Both the position numbers and the translations under genes were made by a program. A model generated the notes under the pieces. That model worked only from the letters and a program-made list of their open reading frames with translations, ran no database searches and was not told the origin of the DNA. Of a DNA stretch of 64,000 bases, positions 10,540-22,770 are shown one piece after another; position 1 is the stretch's first letter, and each line of letters begins with the position of its first letter. The stretch is taken from the NCBI GenBank assembly GCA_008508345.1, contig QNGE01003225.1, positions 6,621 to 70,620 on the forward strand, given 5' to 3'. This stretch comes from Paragonimus westermani. Its lineage: Eukaryota; Platyhelminthes; Trematoda; Plagiorchiida; Troglotrematidae.

Positions 10540-13500
10540 CCAGGATTTCACTTACCTGATTTCAGTTGTCCATACAGCAGCTACTTCACCACCCATCCGA
10601 CGGACGTGACCTAGCCAACAAAGCTGATTGAACATCAGCCTAGCTTCTATCTCGTCCACAGTCACTCGCCACAGTAACTCAGTGTTCGAAACCATGTCCG
10701 ACCACCGAATATCTGGAATATGTGTTATTTATTGAGGATGGAAACGGCTCACCTAGCACACGTTCCGCTGATGCAGTGTTCAAGTTTCACTGCTGTACAG
10801 CAGCATCGACAGCACCATTGAACAGTAGACATACAGCTTGAAGGCCATCTACCAGACACATTTTTCAAGACGTGTAAAAGCAACACTAACCTTCGACACA
10901 CGAGCTCGAAACTCGTGGTCCGCAAACAAATTTGTCGACAAGCCGTTAGCCAGATAGTATAAATCCGTGCAGTAATCCATAACGTCTCCATTGATGCGAA
11001 TTTCAGGTGCACCTGCAGGAACAGCACCTTCGCCAGGAGAAGGCTGAAAGGAGGAAAACGTCTCACCTGTGTTGATGTCCAATCCAAATACGGATACTGT
11101 GGTCGCCGAGGCTGTCGCCGGACGTTCCAGTTCTTCTTCACTATGTTTCAGCAACGCAGTGTCATTTGCGAACAACAGCATGCGCATCGTTGAGGTCTGT
11201 AGCCGGGTTAGGTCAGCGAAGCATCGGATAATCAGCAGACGCCCGTCCGTCCGGTACTCTACCTCAACATCATTCTCTCTAGAGTCCGGAAAAGCAAATT
11301 TTACCATGGCAAACAAATATAAACCAAGTAGAACTTGGGCAAGAACACAACCCTGCTTCACGCCAGTGACAATGTCAAAATCACCAGAAGTCGATCCTTC
11401 ATACTCACATGCAACAATCTGATCATACTGACAAGATTGCCTAAACGTCCAAACATAACAGCACCGCCCACAGCGCCCCGCGGCTCACGGAATCGAAGGC
11501 CTTGGTGAATTCCACGAACAACGCATACAGGGGCTGGTTCCGCTCCCGGCACTTCTCCTGGAGCTGTCGAACAGCAAACACCAGGTCGATCGTATTGCGA
11601 CTCATCCGGAATCCACACTGCTTCTCGGGAACATTGATCTCCAAAACGTTCGCATCCAATCGGTTCAGGAGGATTCTGGCAAGCACCTTGCTTATGCAGT
11701 TCAGAAGACTGATGCCCCTATAGCTCTCGGTGCTCTGCTGCTCCTCGGGAACATTTGTCTCCAAGACTTCCGTATTCAGCCGGTTCAGAAGGATTTTGAT
11801 AAGCATGCTGTCTGCACAGCTCAAAAGACCAATGCTCCGATAGCTGTTGGCGTATTGATTGCTACCCTTACCTTTCAACAAGGGCACGATGAGGGCATCC
11901 GTGAAATCTCGTGGTGTTCCTTCTTGTTCCTAGATGGAGTTAACCAGCTGGAGCAAAGTGCGTTCCAACACTTGTCCGCCATTCTTAACGATCTCACCTG
12001 ACAGTCCATCCTCGCCTGAAGCCTTCTCGCCGCACAGTTGACCAATCGCTCTCTGTAACTGTAACAAATCCTGGGCGACAACGAGTGAAAGTTGGATGGG
12101 CTGCTGCGACAGGCTGTTCACAGTCACCCAGTCTATAGTAGCAGTGCAATTTAGTAGGCTACCGGAGTGTTTGCGCCACATTTTCCTGATTTCCTCCGGC
12201 TGGGTGCAAGAATAACCGATGTCTGCGTCTACCAATGCTTTAGTAGACTGGATAGATGGACCGATGATCGCATTAAGCGATTCGTAGAACTCTTAGTGTT
12301 GCCGAAGATCTGCGAAGCCCTGCACCCGCTCACCGTGCTTCCTCCCCCAGTTGTCCTTAATGCCGCGAACACGCTCGGCCAGTTGACGGCGGATACTCTG
12401 GAACGTAGCATTCTTCGCTCCACTCCATTGTGAATGTGGCAAACGCGGCATTGTTCTTTTGTAACGAGCTGGAAATAGCCAAGTTGTTGTCATCGAACCA
12501 GTCCGGGCTATTTTTGCGCTCCACACCAATCGTCTCAGTGGCTGCTGCCGTGATCTGTTTCTTGAGTTGTTGCCACATACCCTCGGGTGTGGTGGATACA
12601 GGAGTGTTGTGCAGACGAGCGAGTAATGCACGCTGAAAGACAGTCTTCGTCTCGGAGTTCTCTATCCAACTTTCGCCATTGTCCGGAAGATCTACAGTAA
12701 ATAGACTTACTTACATGAATAAACAATTTGGTCCTGAAAAGCCTATGATCTGTGCTACATTCAGCGCCGCACATCATCCGCGTGATAGTACTTCTCGAAT
12801 GTCGCGCTACCGCACAATCTCGTGATCAAGCAAATGGTAATGACCGCTTCGCGAATAAGTCCATTTCGTGATGTCGCTGGCATCCAGCTGGAATCGGGTG
12901 TTCGTGATAGCCAGCTCGTGAGTAGCACACAGGTGCAGCAGACGATCACTGTTCTCGTTGACTGAACCAATGCCGTAGGGTCCGAGGACTCCCGAGTCGC
13001 GCCCAACTCGAGCGTTCAAGTCGCCCAGAAAAAACAGCTGGGTCACTCACCGACGCCGACCGGATTCTGGTAGACAGCTGACCATAGAACTGATCCTTTG
13101 TATCATCAGTGTGACGTAGTTGGACCATAAACACTAACAAGTGTGGCGCAATTACCTCGACCGAGTCGCAGGTGCATGGACAGCATTCGAGGGCTGATGC
13201 CGTGCGGTTCGCCTACCATCAAAGCACTGATGCAATCAGCGACTGCAAAACAGATATCATGCTCCCGAGCACCGTCTGCCGGATAACCTATTCAGTAGAA
13301 AGTGTAGCCAGAGCCTGCTTCTTTAAGCTTGCCTTGGTCTGCAAGACTTGTCGCACTTAAAGCCGCCACGTCGATTCCATATCGACGCAGTTCCATTGCG
13401 ATCAGGGCGGTGCGCCGTTCCGGTCGTTCTGTGGCGCTGCATCAATCAAGCGGCGAGCGCAAGTTTCATGTCCCAACAGAAAACATCCTGCGTCCCCGGG
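10540..13500 (-). mobile_element. LINE: endonuclease plus reverse transcriptase, decayed
   Basis: Read right to left, this is a nearly full-length single-ORF non-LTR retrotransposon with frameshifts and stops. Order: N-terminal APE-type endonuclease (about 13480-12780) with DVAALSATSL, a VYGP-like block, FLGDLNARVGRDSG (compare GDFNARVG), TNTRFQL and GAECSTDHRL (compare DHRL end of the nuclease); linker with DWFDDNN; RT with ASGEDGLSGEI, the tandem block at 11860-11621, FTKAFDSVSRGALW, MKQGCVLAQ and the catalytic box at 11172-11161. That box reads FAND instead of FADD, so one catalytic aspartate is asparagine. The C-terminal part (RWSDMVSNTELL, LCWLGHVRRM) runs to about 10560. The clade is not fixed; the RT resembles the RTE-like group common in invertebrates. 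Confidence 0.85.
11621..11860 (-). repeat. In-frame 120-bp tandem duplication inside the LINE RT
   Basis: Two exactly adjacent 120-bp units (11741-11860 and 11621-11740) encode 40 residues each in one open frame. The first starts SYRSIGLLSCADSMLIKILL, the second SYRGISLLNCISKVLARILL. By direct count 22 of 40 residues agree. The unit covers the early RT block that normally ends QCGFR and occurs once in this family; only the second unit keeps QCGFR. Confidence 0.85.
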
Positions 13501-13851
13501 CCTGTCTCAAATTGGTCTTCAGGGCACTGAAACCTAATTGAGCATTATCTGCTCGGAGGTTCGTGTTGGAGGGAAAGTATGAGGATAAGTGTCTGGTAGT
13601 ATCATATTTTTGCTTATCCACTTTGCCATGTGCAGCAGATAGGGCGACCCGGTTTACCCTGCGTGACGGCCGATGCAGTTTGGTATTTGGTTTATTTTGT
13701 ATGATCATGGCAACTACCAAGAGCACGGAAGGACGAATCGAAGACCGCCTTTCGTGTGAACGGACAACAATACGAGTTCCTAGGATGTAGTTCGGCCTGT
13801 GAAACGCTTCATCTACCTTCAGACTTCTCATAATTCGCATTCTGGAGGATC
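13501..13851. other. Junction between the LINE 5' end and the gypsy pol
   Basis: A minus-strand frame is open here and leads into the LINE endonuclease (RGRRMFSVGT just above 13466), so this is probably LINE 5' sequence. The two elements abut head to head at about 13.85 kb, with the 5' part of the gypsy element missing. Confidence 0.45.
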
Positions 13852-15720
13852 AAGAGGCAGTAACTTTATACGGAGACGAAATCGTTATATTCTCCAACGC
13901 GGTGTTGGAACACGTAGACAGACTGCGAGCAGTGTTACAGCGAATCAACGGCTGGCCTAAAGCTGAACGGTAAGAAGTGCCAAGTGGGGCGCGGTTCAAT
14001 AGTCTGCTTTGGACACACGGTAGGTAATGGAAAATCCTAAACACTGCCAGAGAGGTTGACGGCAATAAAGATCGAAGCGGCAACTGAGGTCTTTCCTCGA
14101 AATGGTCGGTTACGATTCAAAATTTAGGTCGGGGTTCTCCCAGAAAGCATACCCACTCCTCCAGCAGCTGAAGAAGGATAGGAAATTTGTCTGAACTGAA
14201 AAATTGCAGGTGGCGCTTAACGAACTTAAACAGGAAGATTCCAACATCCGAAGGTCCCTGACGATCTCAAAACCGAATGAGCCATTCACGGTGTCAGTTG
14301 ATTCAAGTGATATCGGAATCGGGGCAGTTCTTTCACAACCGCCGGGGACAACTGAGTACACCAGCCGAGTACTGGCGTAAACAGAGAGAAAGTGCTCTGT
14401 CATGGAGAAAGAATGCTCAACTATCGTTTGTGCGATGGGGAAGTGAAGGGCCTATCTAGTAGCAACCACCTTTCATGTCGAGGCGGACTACAAACCCCTG
14501 ATCTGGCTGAAGACGACGTAAGATCGGCGCGGACGACTGGCTCGCAGGACACTTCGACTATGAGTTTAACTTTACTATCGGATATGTCATGGGTAGAAAC
14601 AATGGAATATTCGGTGCACTGTCGCGATCAATACAGAGAAATGAACTGTGGACTGAAGTCATACTCCAGACCTCGATCAGTCAACAACAAGACTCCCATG
14701 TACGCGAAATATATGAACATCTACCAGCAAGAACCCAAAACAACACGTTGACTTCGGGATTGAAAGAGCTGTTACACATCTGGCATCGGCTACATCTGGA
14801 GAACGGCCAACTCGTCGTCGATGTGGAAATGCGGAGGGGGCTGCGACCTTGAAGACTAGCACTCATTGCAGTGGACCAGGAGGAACATGGAATTCGATTG
14901 ACGCACACAGATGCTCACATGGGGCATGAATGCGTGTTCGAATTACTGCGGCGAAGGATATTGTGGCCCACAATGCGGAAAGTTGTGACTGATTTCACTC
15001 GAGCTTGCCCCAACTGCCAACAGAATCGAGAGACAATTACCACAATACCACCGATACAGTCCGTTGTAACAGAGCAGGCCGCGCACACCTGGAGCATAGA
15101 CACTTTTGGTCCACTCTCAACAAGCATAGATGGGAAGCTCTACATAGTTGTCATGATTGGCCATTTCACACGATGGGTGAAAGCAATTCCCACGGTGGAT
15201 CAAACGAGCGGAACAGTTGTACACACCTTCATAATCGATGTCCTGGCTCGCTTTGGAGTACTCACAGGGATATCACGGACCAGGGTCCGTGTTTTGAGGA
15301 GCGGCAGTTTCAGATGTCGCAGAACTGGTGGATCCACGCGACAACTGAGAGTTCAGTATTTCAGTTAACATACGAGAGAGAGAAGGATTCTTTTGAATGT
15401 CTGTGTCCGGAGACAGAGAGGGATTATTATTACCGCAAGAACGATGACACCTGGAACATGGTGCGCTTGAACAAAAAACAGAAAGACAGCATCGAAATAA
15501 ACAGAGATATGACGTAAGGCACAACACACATAAATGGCGCCCATTCAAGGCCAGAGACCAAGTGAAAGTGGGTGACCGCGAGTGGTCAGAGGCATCCAGC
15601 CCCGGTGCTGGCAAATTTAAAAGATGATGGAACGGTTCATTTACCATCAGGAACCACATAAACACGAGATACCAAATCAACGAAGTTCCTCGTGGGCGAT
15701 GGATCTATGCTGTACACTTG
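13852..15720 (+). mobile_element. Ty3/gypsy pol: RT end, RNase H, integrase; decayed
   Basis: Order on the plus strand: RT block at 13863 with YGDEIVIFSN (compare YLDDIIVFS; second aspartate is glutamate), EHVDRLRAVLQRIN and GLKLNGKKCQ in a shifted frame; RNase H start near 14290 with a DSSDIGIGAVLSQ-like stretch; integrase zinc region (HTDAHMGHE ... CPNCQ) at about 14890-15025; DDE core with WSIDTFGPL and FTRWVKAIP, then the second aspartate in ITDQGPCFEE after a +1/-1 frame change; C-terminal WRPFKARDQVKVGD at about 15535. Frame changes and stops are frequent. RT fingers, protease and gag are absent, replaced by the LINE to the left. Confidence 0.85.
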
Positions 15721-16090
15721 GCACTCTGGCACCATCGTGGCAGATTCCATAAAGGAGGGTCGAGTGTGGTGGATCACCAAACCGGAGGTGCGAGTATTCC
15801 AATTCTCGTCGGAATAGCTCAACACGCGGATCGAGGGAAACATGGGTGCGCTGACGAGCCAACGCTCAACGAGACCGGACCAACGAACAAGGAATGGCAG
15901 GCGAATTCTTCTCTCCTCTGTCAGAAAGCGTCTGCCACACACACAAACCGGAATTCCGATCCATAAACGAGTGCACGCATGTGGCTTGGCAACCAGCGAT
16001 TTCGACAACGGAGGCTGTGCTTTAATGGACGTCTTCTTTCTGCAATATGAACAAATAAGGCCCAATGATTGTCACTATTAACAAAGGAAA
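15721..16090 (+). repeat. Gypsy 3' internal region and LTR-like end, copy 1
   Basis: Directly downstream of the gypsy pol and similar to 26991-27530: shared CGGAGGTGCGAG, GGAATGGCAGGC, the CACACACAAACCGG/CACACGTAAACCGG block, CCATAAACGAG and TGTGCTTTA.TGGACG. The polypurine tract and LTR start seen in copy 2 are deleted here (AAACCGGAATTCCGATCCATAAACG). The TGTGCTTTAATGGA stretch could serve as a poly(A) region. The right LTR border was not determined. Confidence 0.65.
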
Positions 16091-19000
16091 GGTACGCAAT
16101 GAGGACTGATATCGGACTAGCGCATAATCGATAGAGAATAGACAACCGTGTGAACTCATGTACAGTTTACAGCAGTAACACGGATGAAAAAAGTATTGAT
16201 AACATTTATACGGATGTATGTGGTGAGAGTATGGCGAGGATTTTGAACTGGGGGGCCGCTTAGATGCGGTGTACAGGTATGATGTAACTCACGTCTTTGC
16301 GCCCGTTGCCTTGGTGTGTTGCTAAAGCGTTCATCTACAGAGGAGCATAGTTGGGATTTGCGTTCTTGTTAGGGGCCTACGGGCTTGGTTGCGTGCCTAT
16401 ATGGGCAGCCACACGCGATTGAAGACCATTCATTGAATGTGCCTGTCTGTGTCACTGAAAACCACAGAGCTCACGGAGAAGAGCTTGCTATCAATCGGGT
16501 GAGCTAATATGGGAATCGTCCAGCAGAGATTGCGTGTGCAGCCTGGACCAGGACTGTCCGCTCGTGCATCCGTGTGTGATGGCGACGGATGTTGATCTAA
16601 GTGGTCTTGAGTGTTGGTAGTGGAATACGTGTGTAAAATTAAGTTGCTTGTTCCACTGGCCAGGTGTGAAAAGAATGATAGACCGAGACTGAGTGTGACT
16701 GATTCGTGTCTAGTCAGATGAGGAATCCTCAAATTGACAAATTTATGGTCCGGGACAAGTTTACGTGTTTACAAGAGTTTGAAAAGTGCATCAAGCTGAA
16801 ACAAAACTTCGGTTGAAGGTTTACTTAATGGATGGCCGTGCTGTGAAGTTATCAATTAAATAACATAACAGACTGGTGATGTGTTCAACAAGAACTATTC
16901 TTCAGTCAATGCGACCATAACTTACATTTCTTCTCGCTTCATGCGTGCTCCATGTCCGTTCAACTGTACAGAAATCCATCGCTTTCCAGTCTACCGTCGA
17001 TCGAGAGCCTATCGGACATGGCATGATCACGACCTACTCACAGACCAATGAGAATGAAACTGTCCTTGCTGCACACCGTCAACTATATTCATATTCCATC
17101 TCCCTGAAACTAAGTACATGTCCGTTAGACGCCCGAAGCCTCGTTAACTCGCTCGGCCGATCGACCGTTACATGATATATCTTTCGGCATCTTAGTCCAG
17201 GTGCTGGTCGAGGGATAGGCACTGAACCCGGTCACTTCATTTATTCAAGAACCAATCGAACTTATACTTTCCGCAAATTCCAGCATACATGATCAACTTT
17301 TGTACCGGTGGAAATTAAGGTGTTATCCAAGAGGATTAGGGAATGCTTCTTGTAACTCGCTGAGGCGCTATCAATTAAGCACATTTGCTTATCCGTGTTC
17401 ACGAAAAGTTGAGGCTGCTCAAACGAATGAGCAATTCAGTGAATTGGACCGTTTTGAAACCTGCCACACCGCTTATAAGTACTGTCCACGATGATGAGCA
17501 TTTCATTATATAGTTCGTGCATTCGCACTGAAAAAACACCTCTGTTGACTTCGTCGAATATTTATGCCACCTACAAGCGACATTTCGCGACGACCCATTT
17601 TCAATGTGGTTTCTGACGGTGGTCCTGTTCGATACAACACTTTAGACCCTTTTACGAGGGGCAAACATGGGTTTGGTTATTGAGGCTCGCATAAAATGTG
17701 GTGCTGGTGACTTCAAAATCGGTGACTACTCTCAATGGAATTTTGCGCTCATCGCCAAGCGGATTGATGCGCAAGTGAGCCTGAGAGAACAGGGATACTG
17801 AAGGGAACCAGACGAACGCGCTTTCTACTCCGTTATATAACCACTTCACTAGTTTGCCGCCCGCTTGCCATTAGACTTCGTGTACAGACAATACAGTCCC
17901 TATCTAACCATATCGTCGCACGCTGATCAATTTTTGTGGCTTTTCTGCGTTGAATGTGTGTGCTAATTTTGAGTCTCCGTCTCGGCTTGATTGAAGTGAC
18001 AATAGAACAGTCCAGATATTTGGAAGGACTTACGAATCCCGTCTTATCGTGTTCGTCAAAGACGGCCGGCTTAGCGGAGCTATCCCCAAGGAGATAAAAA
18101 CTGTTGAGCAACCATTCTTGTGGCGTATCCCCTCTAGTGAGATGCTGACCATATCTACGGTTCTAAGAATGTCTTAAGTTTTGAGCAGCCTGATATCAAT
18201 CGTCAACTGAAATGCCAACAGAACTAACAAAAACATTTGGAGTCATCTCGCATACTGGATTTGATCACAGAAGCTGAGGGAGTTGCTTCGTGTTATCAGC
18301 GTAGTGTTCACACAGTGGAAGCGATAGTCGCACACTCACTTCGATAGGTCTTGTAACCCTTTAATGATTATGAACTGTAGTCGCAGAATTAACAAGACAA
18401 GATGGAACATACGGTGGACCTTCGATAAGATAAGTGCTTGCTACATAGTAGATGTTGACCCTCATCTGAGGTCATGGCAATTAAACAGGGTGGGTACACT
18501 TACTTTAAACTTACCATCGGGTTCTCTCTTACTGACTTGTAGATCAAAAACGAAGGTAGTCCACGGGTACAGTAAACCCGAGCTTTACTGAAGACAGATT
18601 ACGACCTCAACGTTTTCACAGTTTTTTCGTCTTTAAAGGTACGAGTGACTAAATGATCATTATGCCGTAATATTCAGCAGCCTACCATAGGTACATCACA
18701 CTGCACAAAAAGCCGGAATGATCGACAGAAAAACAATAGAAACGAGCTCAAGCCTCTCCACATCTGGTATACGAACACCAGGTGGGATTTAGAGGAGTAC
18801 CACGACAGATTAGGCTGGAGGTAATTGTAAAAAATTGTTCACATCTTGCTAGGACCAGCATATTTTTCCAAAACCTTATGATTAACCAAGTTGTTCTGAA
18901 TAATGGGATAATACTGGCTTCCTATCAGCCAACGGATGGTTTTATCCTTCAGTACTTTACCGCCGTTTAATTGTTCATTCATTTGGTACCAGCCATTTTC

Positions 19001-19689
19001 GTTCGTTGTTAGGTGGTACATTGTTCTTAAGTTCCATAAGCCATGCCATCACGACAAACGCGACCAGTTATATTTACACTCTATCGTTGCGGATGGAGCC
19101 AGAGATTTTAAACCCAGAGTATACAGTTTGTGCAAACACAACAGGACATGAAAGGTTGATCGGAGTGCCACGTCAGACCCGGACAGAGCCACCATGATGA
19201 GATTATAAAATACAAACAGGCTCAAGAATTGTTGTCAGGACGTCAAGTACCACCCGGTATGTGCTTTGCATTCCCAGAATAAAAGAACAATCCACAACTC
19301 CGATTTTGAGCTAGTATTAACTCGATCTGTAATTCACAAATGTTTGGTAAGATCAGAAACAGTCTAAGGACAATTGCCATAGAAACACCAACGTTACACA
19401 AGACCACTTATCTATTATGTTAATCGGTCAATAGTCACCTACCGCAACGACGACCTTCTCAGTCGATATGGTCCAATTTGAGGACGGGCGGTGCACCAAG
19501 TCTTTATCATGTAACTGTTGAACTGGCATCCCGATATATCTCACATGCGCCGCCTATGGTATTACTTCAGTCTACCGATAGTTACTATTAATGACAGCCC
19601 GTGTCTATGACGCCTTTGATGGGTATAGATGCAGCTTTCTGATAGTTGGGAATAGTGGTGGTGGTGTTCGTAGCTCGGGTTGATGGTTT
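16091..19689. other. No recognised gene
   Basis: Both strands were read. No domain, RNA gene or repeat could be supported. A GC-richer patch (about 16230-16720) has an open minus-strand frame of 100 codons without similarity I can name. Short frames near 17300 and 17830-18110 are also unassigned. Confidence 0.3.
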
Positions 19690-19882
19690 TGGTATTAGTA
19701 TGTTCTCCGAGCTTAGCATCTAGGTTGCAAACGTTTCGTCATCAAGCGAGATGACATCATCAGTGGGTAAGTATTTCAGCTAAAAACTATTCGCAGAAAC
19801 ACTTACGCACTGATGATGTCACCTCGCATGGTGATGAAACGTTTGTAACCTAAATGCCAAGCTCGGCGAAAATACCATTACC
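19690..19882. repeat. Imperfect palindromic element (~83-bp arms)
   Basis: Left arm about 19690-19772 and right arm about 19800-19882 are reverse complements with roughly 85% match: CATCTAGGTTGCAAACGTTT and ATGACATCATCAGTGGGTAAGT on the left pair with AAACGTTTGTAACCTAAATG and ACTTACGCACTGATGATGTC on the right. The loop is about 27 bases. The transcript of either strand would fold into a long hairpin. It could be a foldback or MITE-type repeat. Confidence 0.8.
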
Positions 19883-20340
19883 ATAGATGCAGCTAGTGAC
19901 TGGCAACCGGAAGTCTGAGTTGTTGATAGGTAGTAGGGGATTATGGTTGACATAAGTTAAGAGTCAATCACAATTTATTGCAGCTTTTGCATTCACAAAC
20001 ATTTGTCAGTCAACTTCTTTCAAAAAGAAGCACTATACTCGAGTTTTGCTCTTGTTGAAGTACAGCAATAATGAAGGATATCTTTGTCATGGCCAACAAG
20101 TGCACTTTTGCTACGCCACCAGTGAAACGTTTGTGGGAACGCGAAAGCTGTGAGCCGTGTACAGTTAGTATCATCCAGAATCCTCTACAACTTGCCAGCA
20201 ATCAAAATATTGTCCAAGTTAAATCACTCTTGTAGCTTCAACCTTGAGATAGGCCCTAGTCGTGGTGTCATCGACCGCAGTTCACAGGCTGTCGGCTAGC
20301 CCGAACACTACTCACAAGCGAGTGTGGGTTTGTATGTGGT

Positions 20341-20411
20341 AATTCGACCTTGCCTAAGGTGGGGTCAATGACACAGTGGTCAAAATGGCTGCTACACGAA
20401 GGAGTGGTCAA
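20341..20411 (+). repeat. Short dispersed repeat, copy 1
   Basis: Shares GGTCAATGACAC, a GTGGT/GTGGTTG block and AGTGGTCAAA/TGTGGGTCAAA with 24116-24182, in the same orientation and spacing. About 70 bp, identity roughly 70%. Chance is not fully excluded. Confidence 0.35.
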
Positions 20412-21225
20412 ACTTCTAGTCTGGGCCGTGACGAGTTCTAACAAAAGCAAAACTCGAGTTTAGTGCCTTTTTTTCAAAAGGGGTTGGCTAAAAGTCTATG
20501 TGGATTTGGAAAATACAATCAATTGCGGGTGGCAATCTCCCAGCCACCATCCCATCAAGTCCGAAGTTAACCGGTCCACGAAACCAAACCACACACGACC
20601 ACTTCCACCAGCTTTCGCTGACACATCCAGCCCACTAAGTGAGCCGCGGTGAGTATTGATGAACGGCGCACGCAGTGTACGCATGGGCACACGTGCGAAC
20701 TCATTCAGAATGATCATTTGGCACGGTAAACGGAAAATGACAGTATCGTAGTTGCTGCGCAAGTGGTTTTGTAACTAGTCTCGACAGCATGGCTCACCAC
20801 AATTGTGACTAGGTGGGTGGGACAGCATGAGAGACGGAGCTAATGACCAATTACCTGGTAGTAACGGGCGCTCAACCCTCACCCTCGAAGAGGCCCCGCA
20901 GCACAGCATTCCACTAGAGTATTAATTTGTAATTGCGTGAACTCATTCACTAGTGTAGGTGTACTAGGCAAGAGTTACTGTCGATAAAGTGCACTAGTCG
21001 CGAACCCAGTACATGCTTCAGCTGTTATGTTGGAATACCTAAGCAGAACAGTGATTTGGAACATCACAATGTGAAAAAAACAAGAACACCAATTCATTCC
21101 AACCAGAACAACCCCACTTATCAGAAAAGCGTCTGGGTTCGTATCTGGTTTGCTGCCTGATTCTGTTACTCTGCTTTACATTGGATGTCTTACGTGGGTA
21201 GTGAGCTTTTATCTTTGGTTGATGA

Positions 21226-21497
21226 GCGGGTCTTTATTTAGCTGGGCCACCCTCCTGCCCAATTTTCGACCCAAATGCGTACTTGTGTCACCGGATGTTG
21301 GCTTGCCACACAAAAAAGAGTGAAACCGTAACCTATCGTTTCACTGCAAGCCAGACAGTCAAGTGATTAAGGTCACGTGAATGGATCATGTGGGTTAGGG
21401 AAAGGCCGGCGTGTACCGAAATCCGATGGAACGGAACCAGAACAAGCACCGTACGACCGTAGTGTAAGATCAAAGCCAGCTAAATAAGGGCCGAGCG
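21226..21497. repeat. Possible MITE-like element with ~21-bp terminal inverted repeats
   Basis: GCGGGTCTTTATTTAGCTGG at about 21226 is partly complementary to GCCAGCTAAATAAGGGCC near 21475; the central TTATTTAGCTGG (12 bases) is exact. The enclosed ~230 bases show no coding capacity. No target-site duplication was made out, so this is tentative. Confidence 0.35.
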
Positions 21498-22384
21498 CAA
21501 GTTGATTCCCATGGCTCTGCTACAGTCCACACACAGTTAACCGACTTCAACCTGACGAAGCCTAAAACCACGTGTTTCTTCTGGTTGATTTGACACGCAC
21601 TTTTGAACAAGAAGTCTGTCTAAGAATATTCGTACAGTCAACCAATGGGAAACACTGCGAGCATTTTGGTGATATTTGTTGCGTACTTTGACAGTGTGGA
21701 AGTAGAACAACGGAGGTCCGTCCGAGCAGCATACGTCAACCTCAGTATTCAAAAAAAGAACTCTATTTGGGGGGAACTAACCATAGTGCACACAGCGGTG
21801 ATTGCTAGTGGACGTTTTGACTAGACCGTGCGTTCGTAGTTTTTATGATTTTAGCTCAGGCAATCGATTTTTTTAAACCGACACGTCCAATTATCTTGAC
21901 CGCCCCATGTTGAGAACAAAAAATAGCACCTTATTGCTTTTCTGATCAACCGGCGTTGATCAATCCTCGTTTCAGTCGCAACTGCATATGTACGAGCTTC
22001 AGCTGGCCATTGTCCAATAAGAAAACCGCCCCAAACCAATACCATTATGTCCTATCCCTTTTGATAAGCGTGTTCAATCCTAGTTCCCGATGCTCCTCCA
22101 AGGCTAGTTATACGTGTCACCCCGTTTAGCAAAACCAGTTCTCTCAAAGGATAAGATTTAGTCTTCTCACTACTCCATCTGTGTCAGTATCGCCACCAAC
22201 ACAACGCACTCTGTTTCAGAGTCTCGGAGATACATTGGGCAAATATCTTGTTTCCAGGTTTAAGGTATAAATTTCCGAGCCCTATGGTTACAATATCTTT
22301 TGCGTTGCAGTCGGTGTCATTATAAGGTCTGCTGAGCATTCAGTCCATACGTCATGTCGGAGAGCTACAGTTCACATACTACCG

Positions 22385-22770
22385 GCAATTTTGTTAGTGT
22401 CCTTTCCTAAACGTTCGCTGCGTAGCACTACAGTCGATGGCCTCCCCTTGTGTGTTGTTCTTGTCCTAGAAACTTCTGACCTTAGAGAAGATTGATAGCC
22501 TTTTGGCAGCATTAACTACAGATTCAGCCTTCTCAGATGACTGACTGTAGAATGGGCTGTTTGCTCAATGCATGGGTCTCCACTTTTCTGCAAACGTTTT
22601 GAATCCAATGGACATAACCTGAAGTCCAGTATCAGACAGCAATCCCTCCAGTATGTCATGGTGAGCAAACCAAACACGTAGCCTGTTAATATTCCAACTT
22701 ACCGTGATAATAATTAGCCAATCAACTGGAAATTAATCCCAGTAGTTCAGCACAACCGAATGCTGCTTAC
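22385..22770 (-). mobile_element. Ty3/gypsy integrase core remnant
   Basis: The minus-strand translation reads GLLSDTGLQVMSIGFKTFAEKW, then NSPFYSQSSEKAESVVNAAKR, then GEAIDCSATQRTFRKGH. This matches, block by block, the integrase core of K02A2.6-type gypsy elements (SDNGPQF..EEFKTFC..W, TSPYYSQSNGKAESAVK.AK, TP..GM..SPAQRL). SDNGP is SDTGL here and the key PQSNGKAE block has SSEKAE. Stops interrupt it. No flanking gypsy parts were recognised, so it is an isolated fragment. Confidence 0.75.

Larger units (their letters stand above)
19883..22384. other. No recognised gene; small repeats
   Basis: No host gene seen. A relatively GC-rich stretch at about 20520-20760 has an open minus-strand frame without a recognised domain. 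Two candidate small repeats, at 20341-20411 and 21226-21497, are listed separately. Confidence 0.3.
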
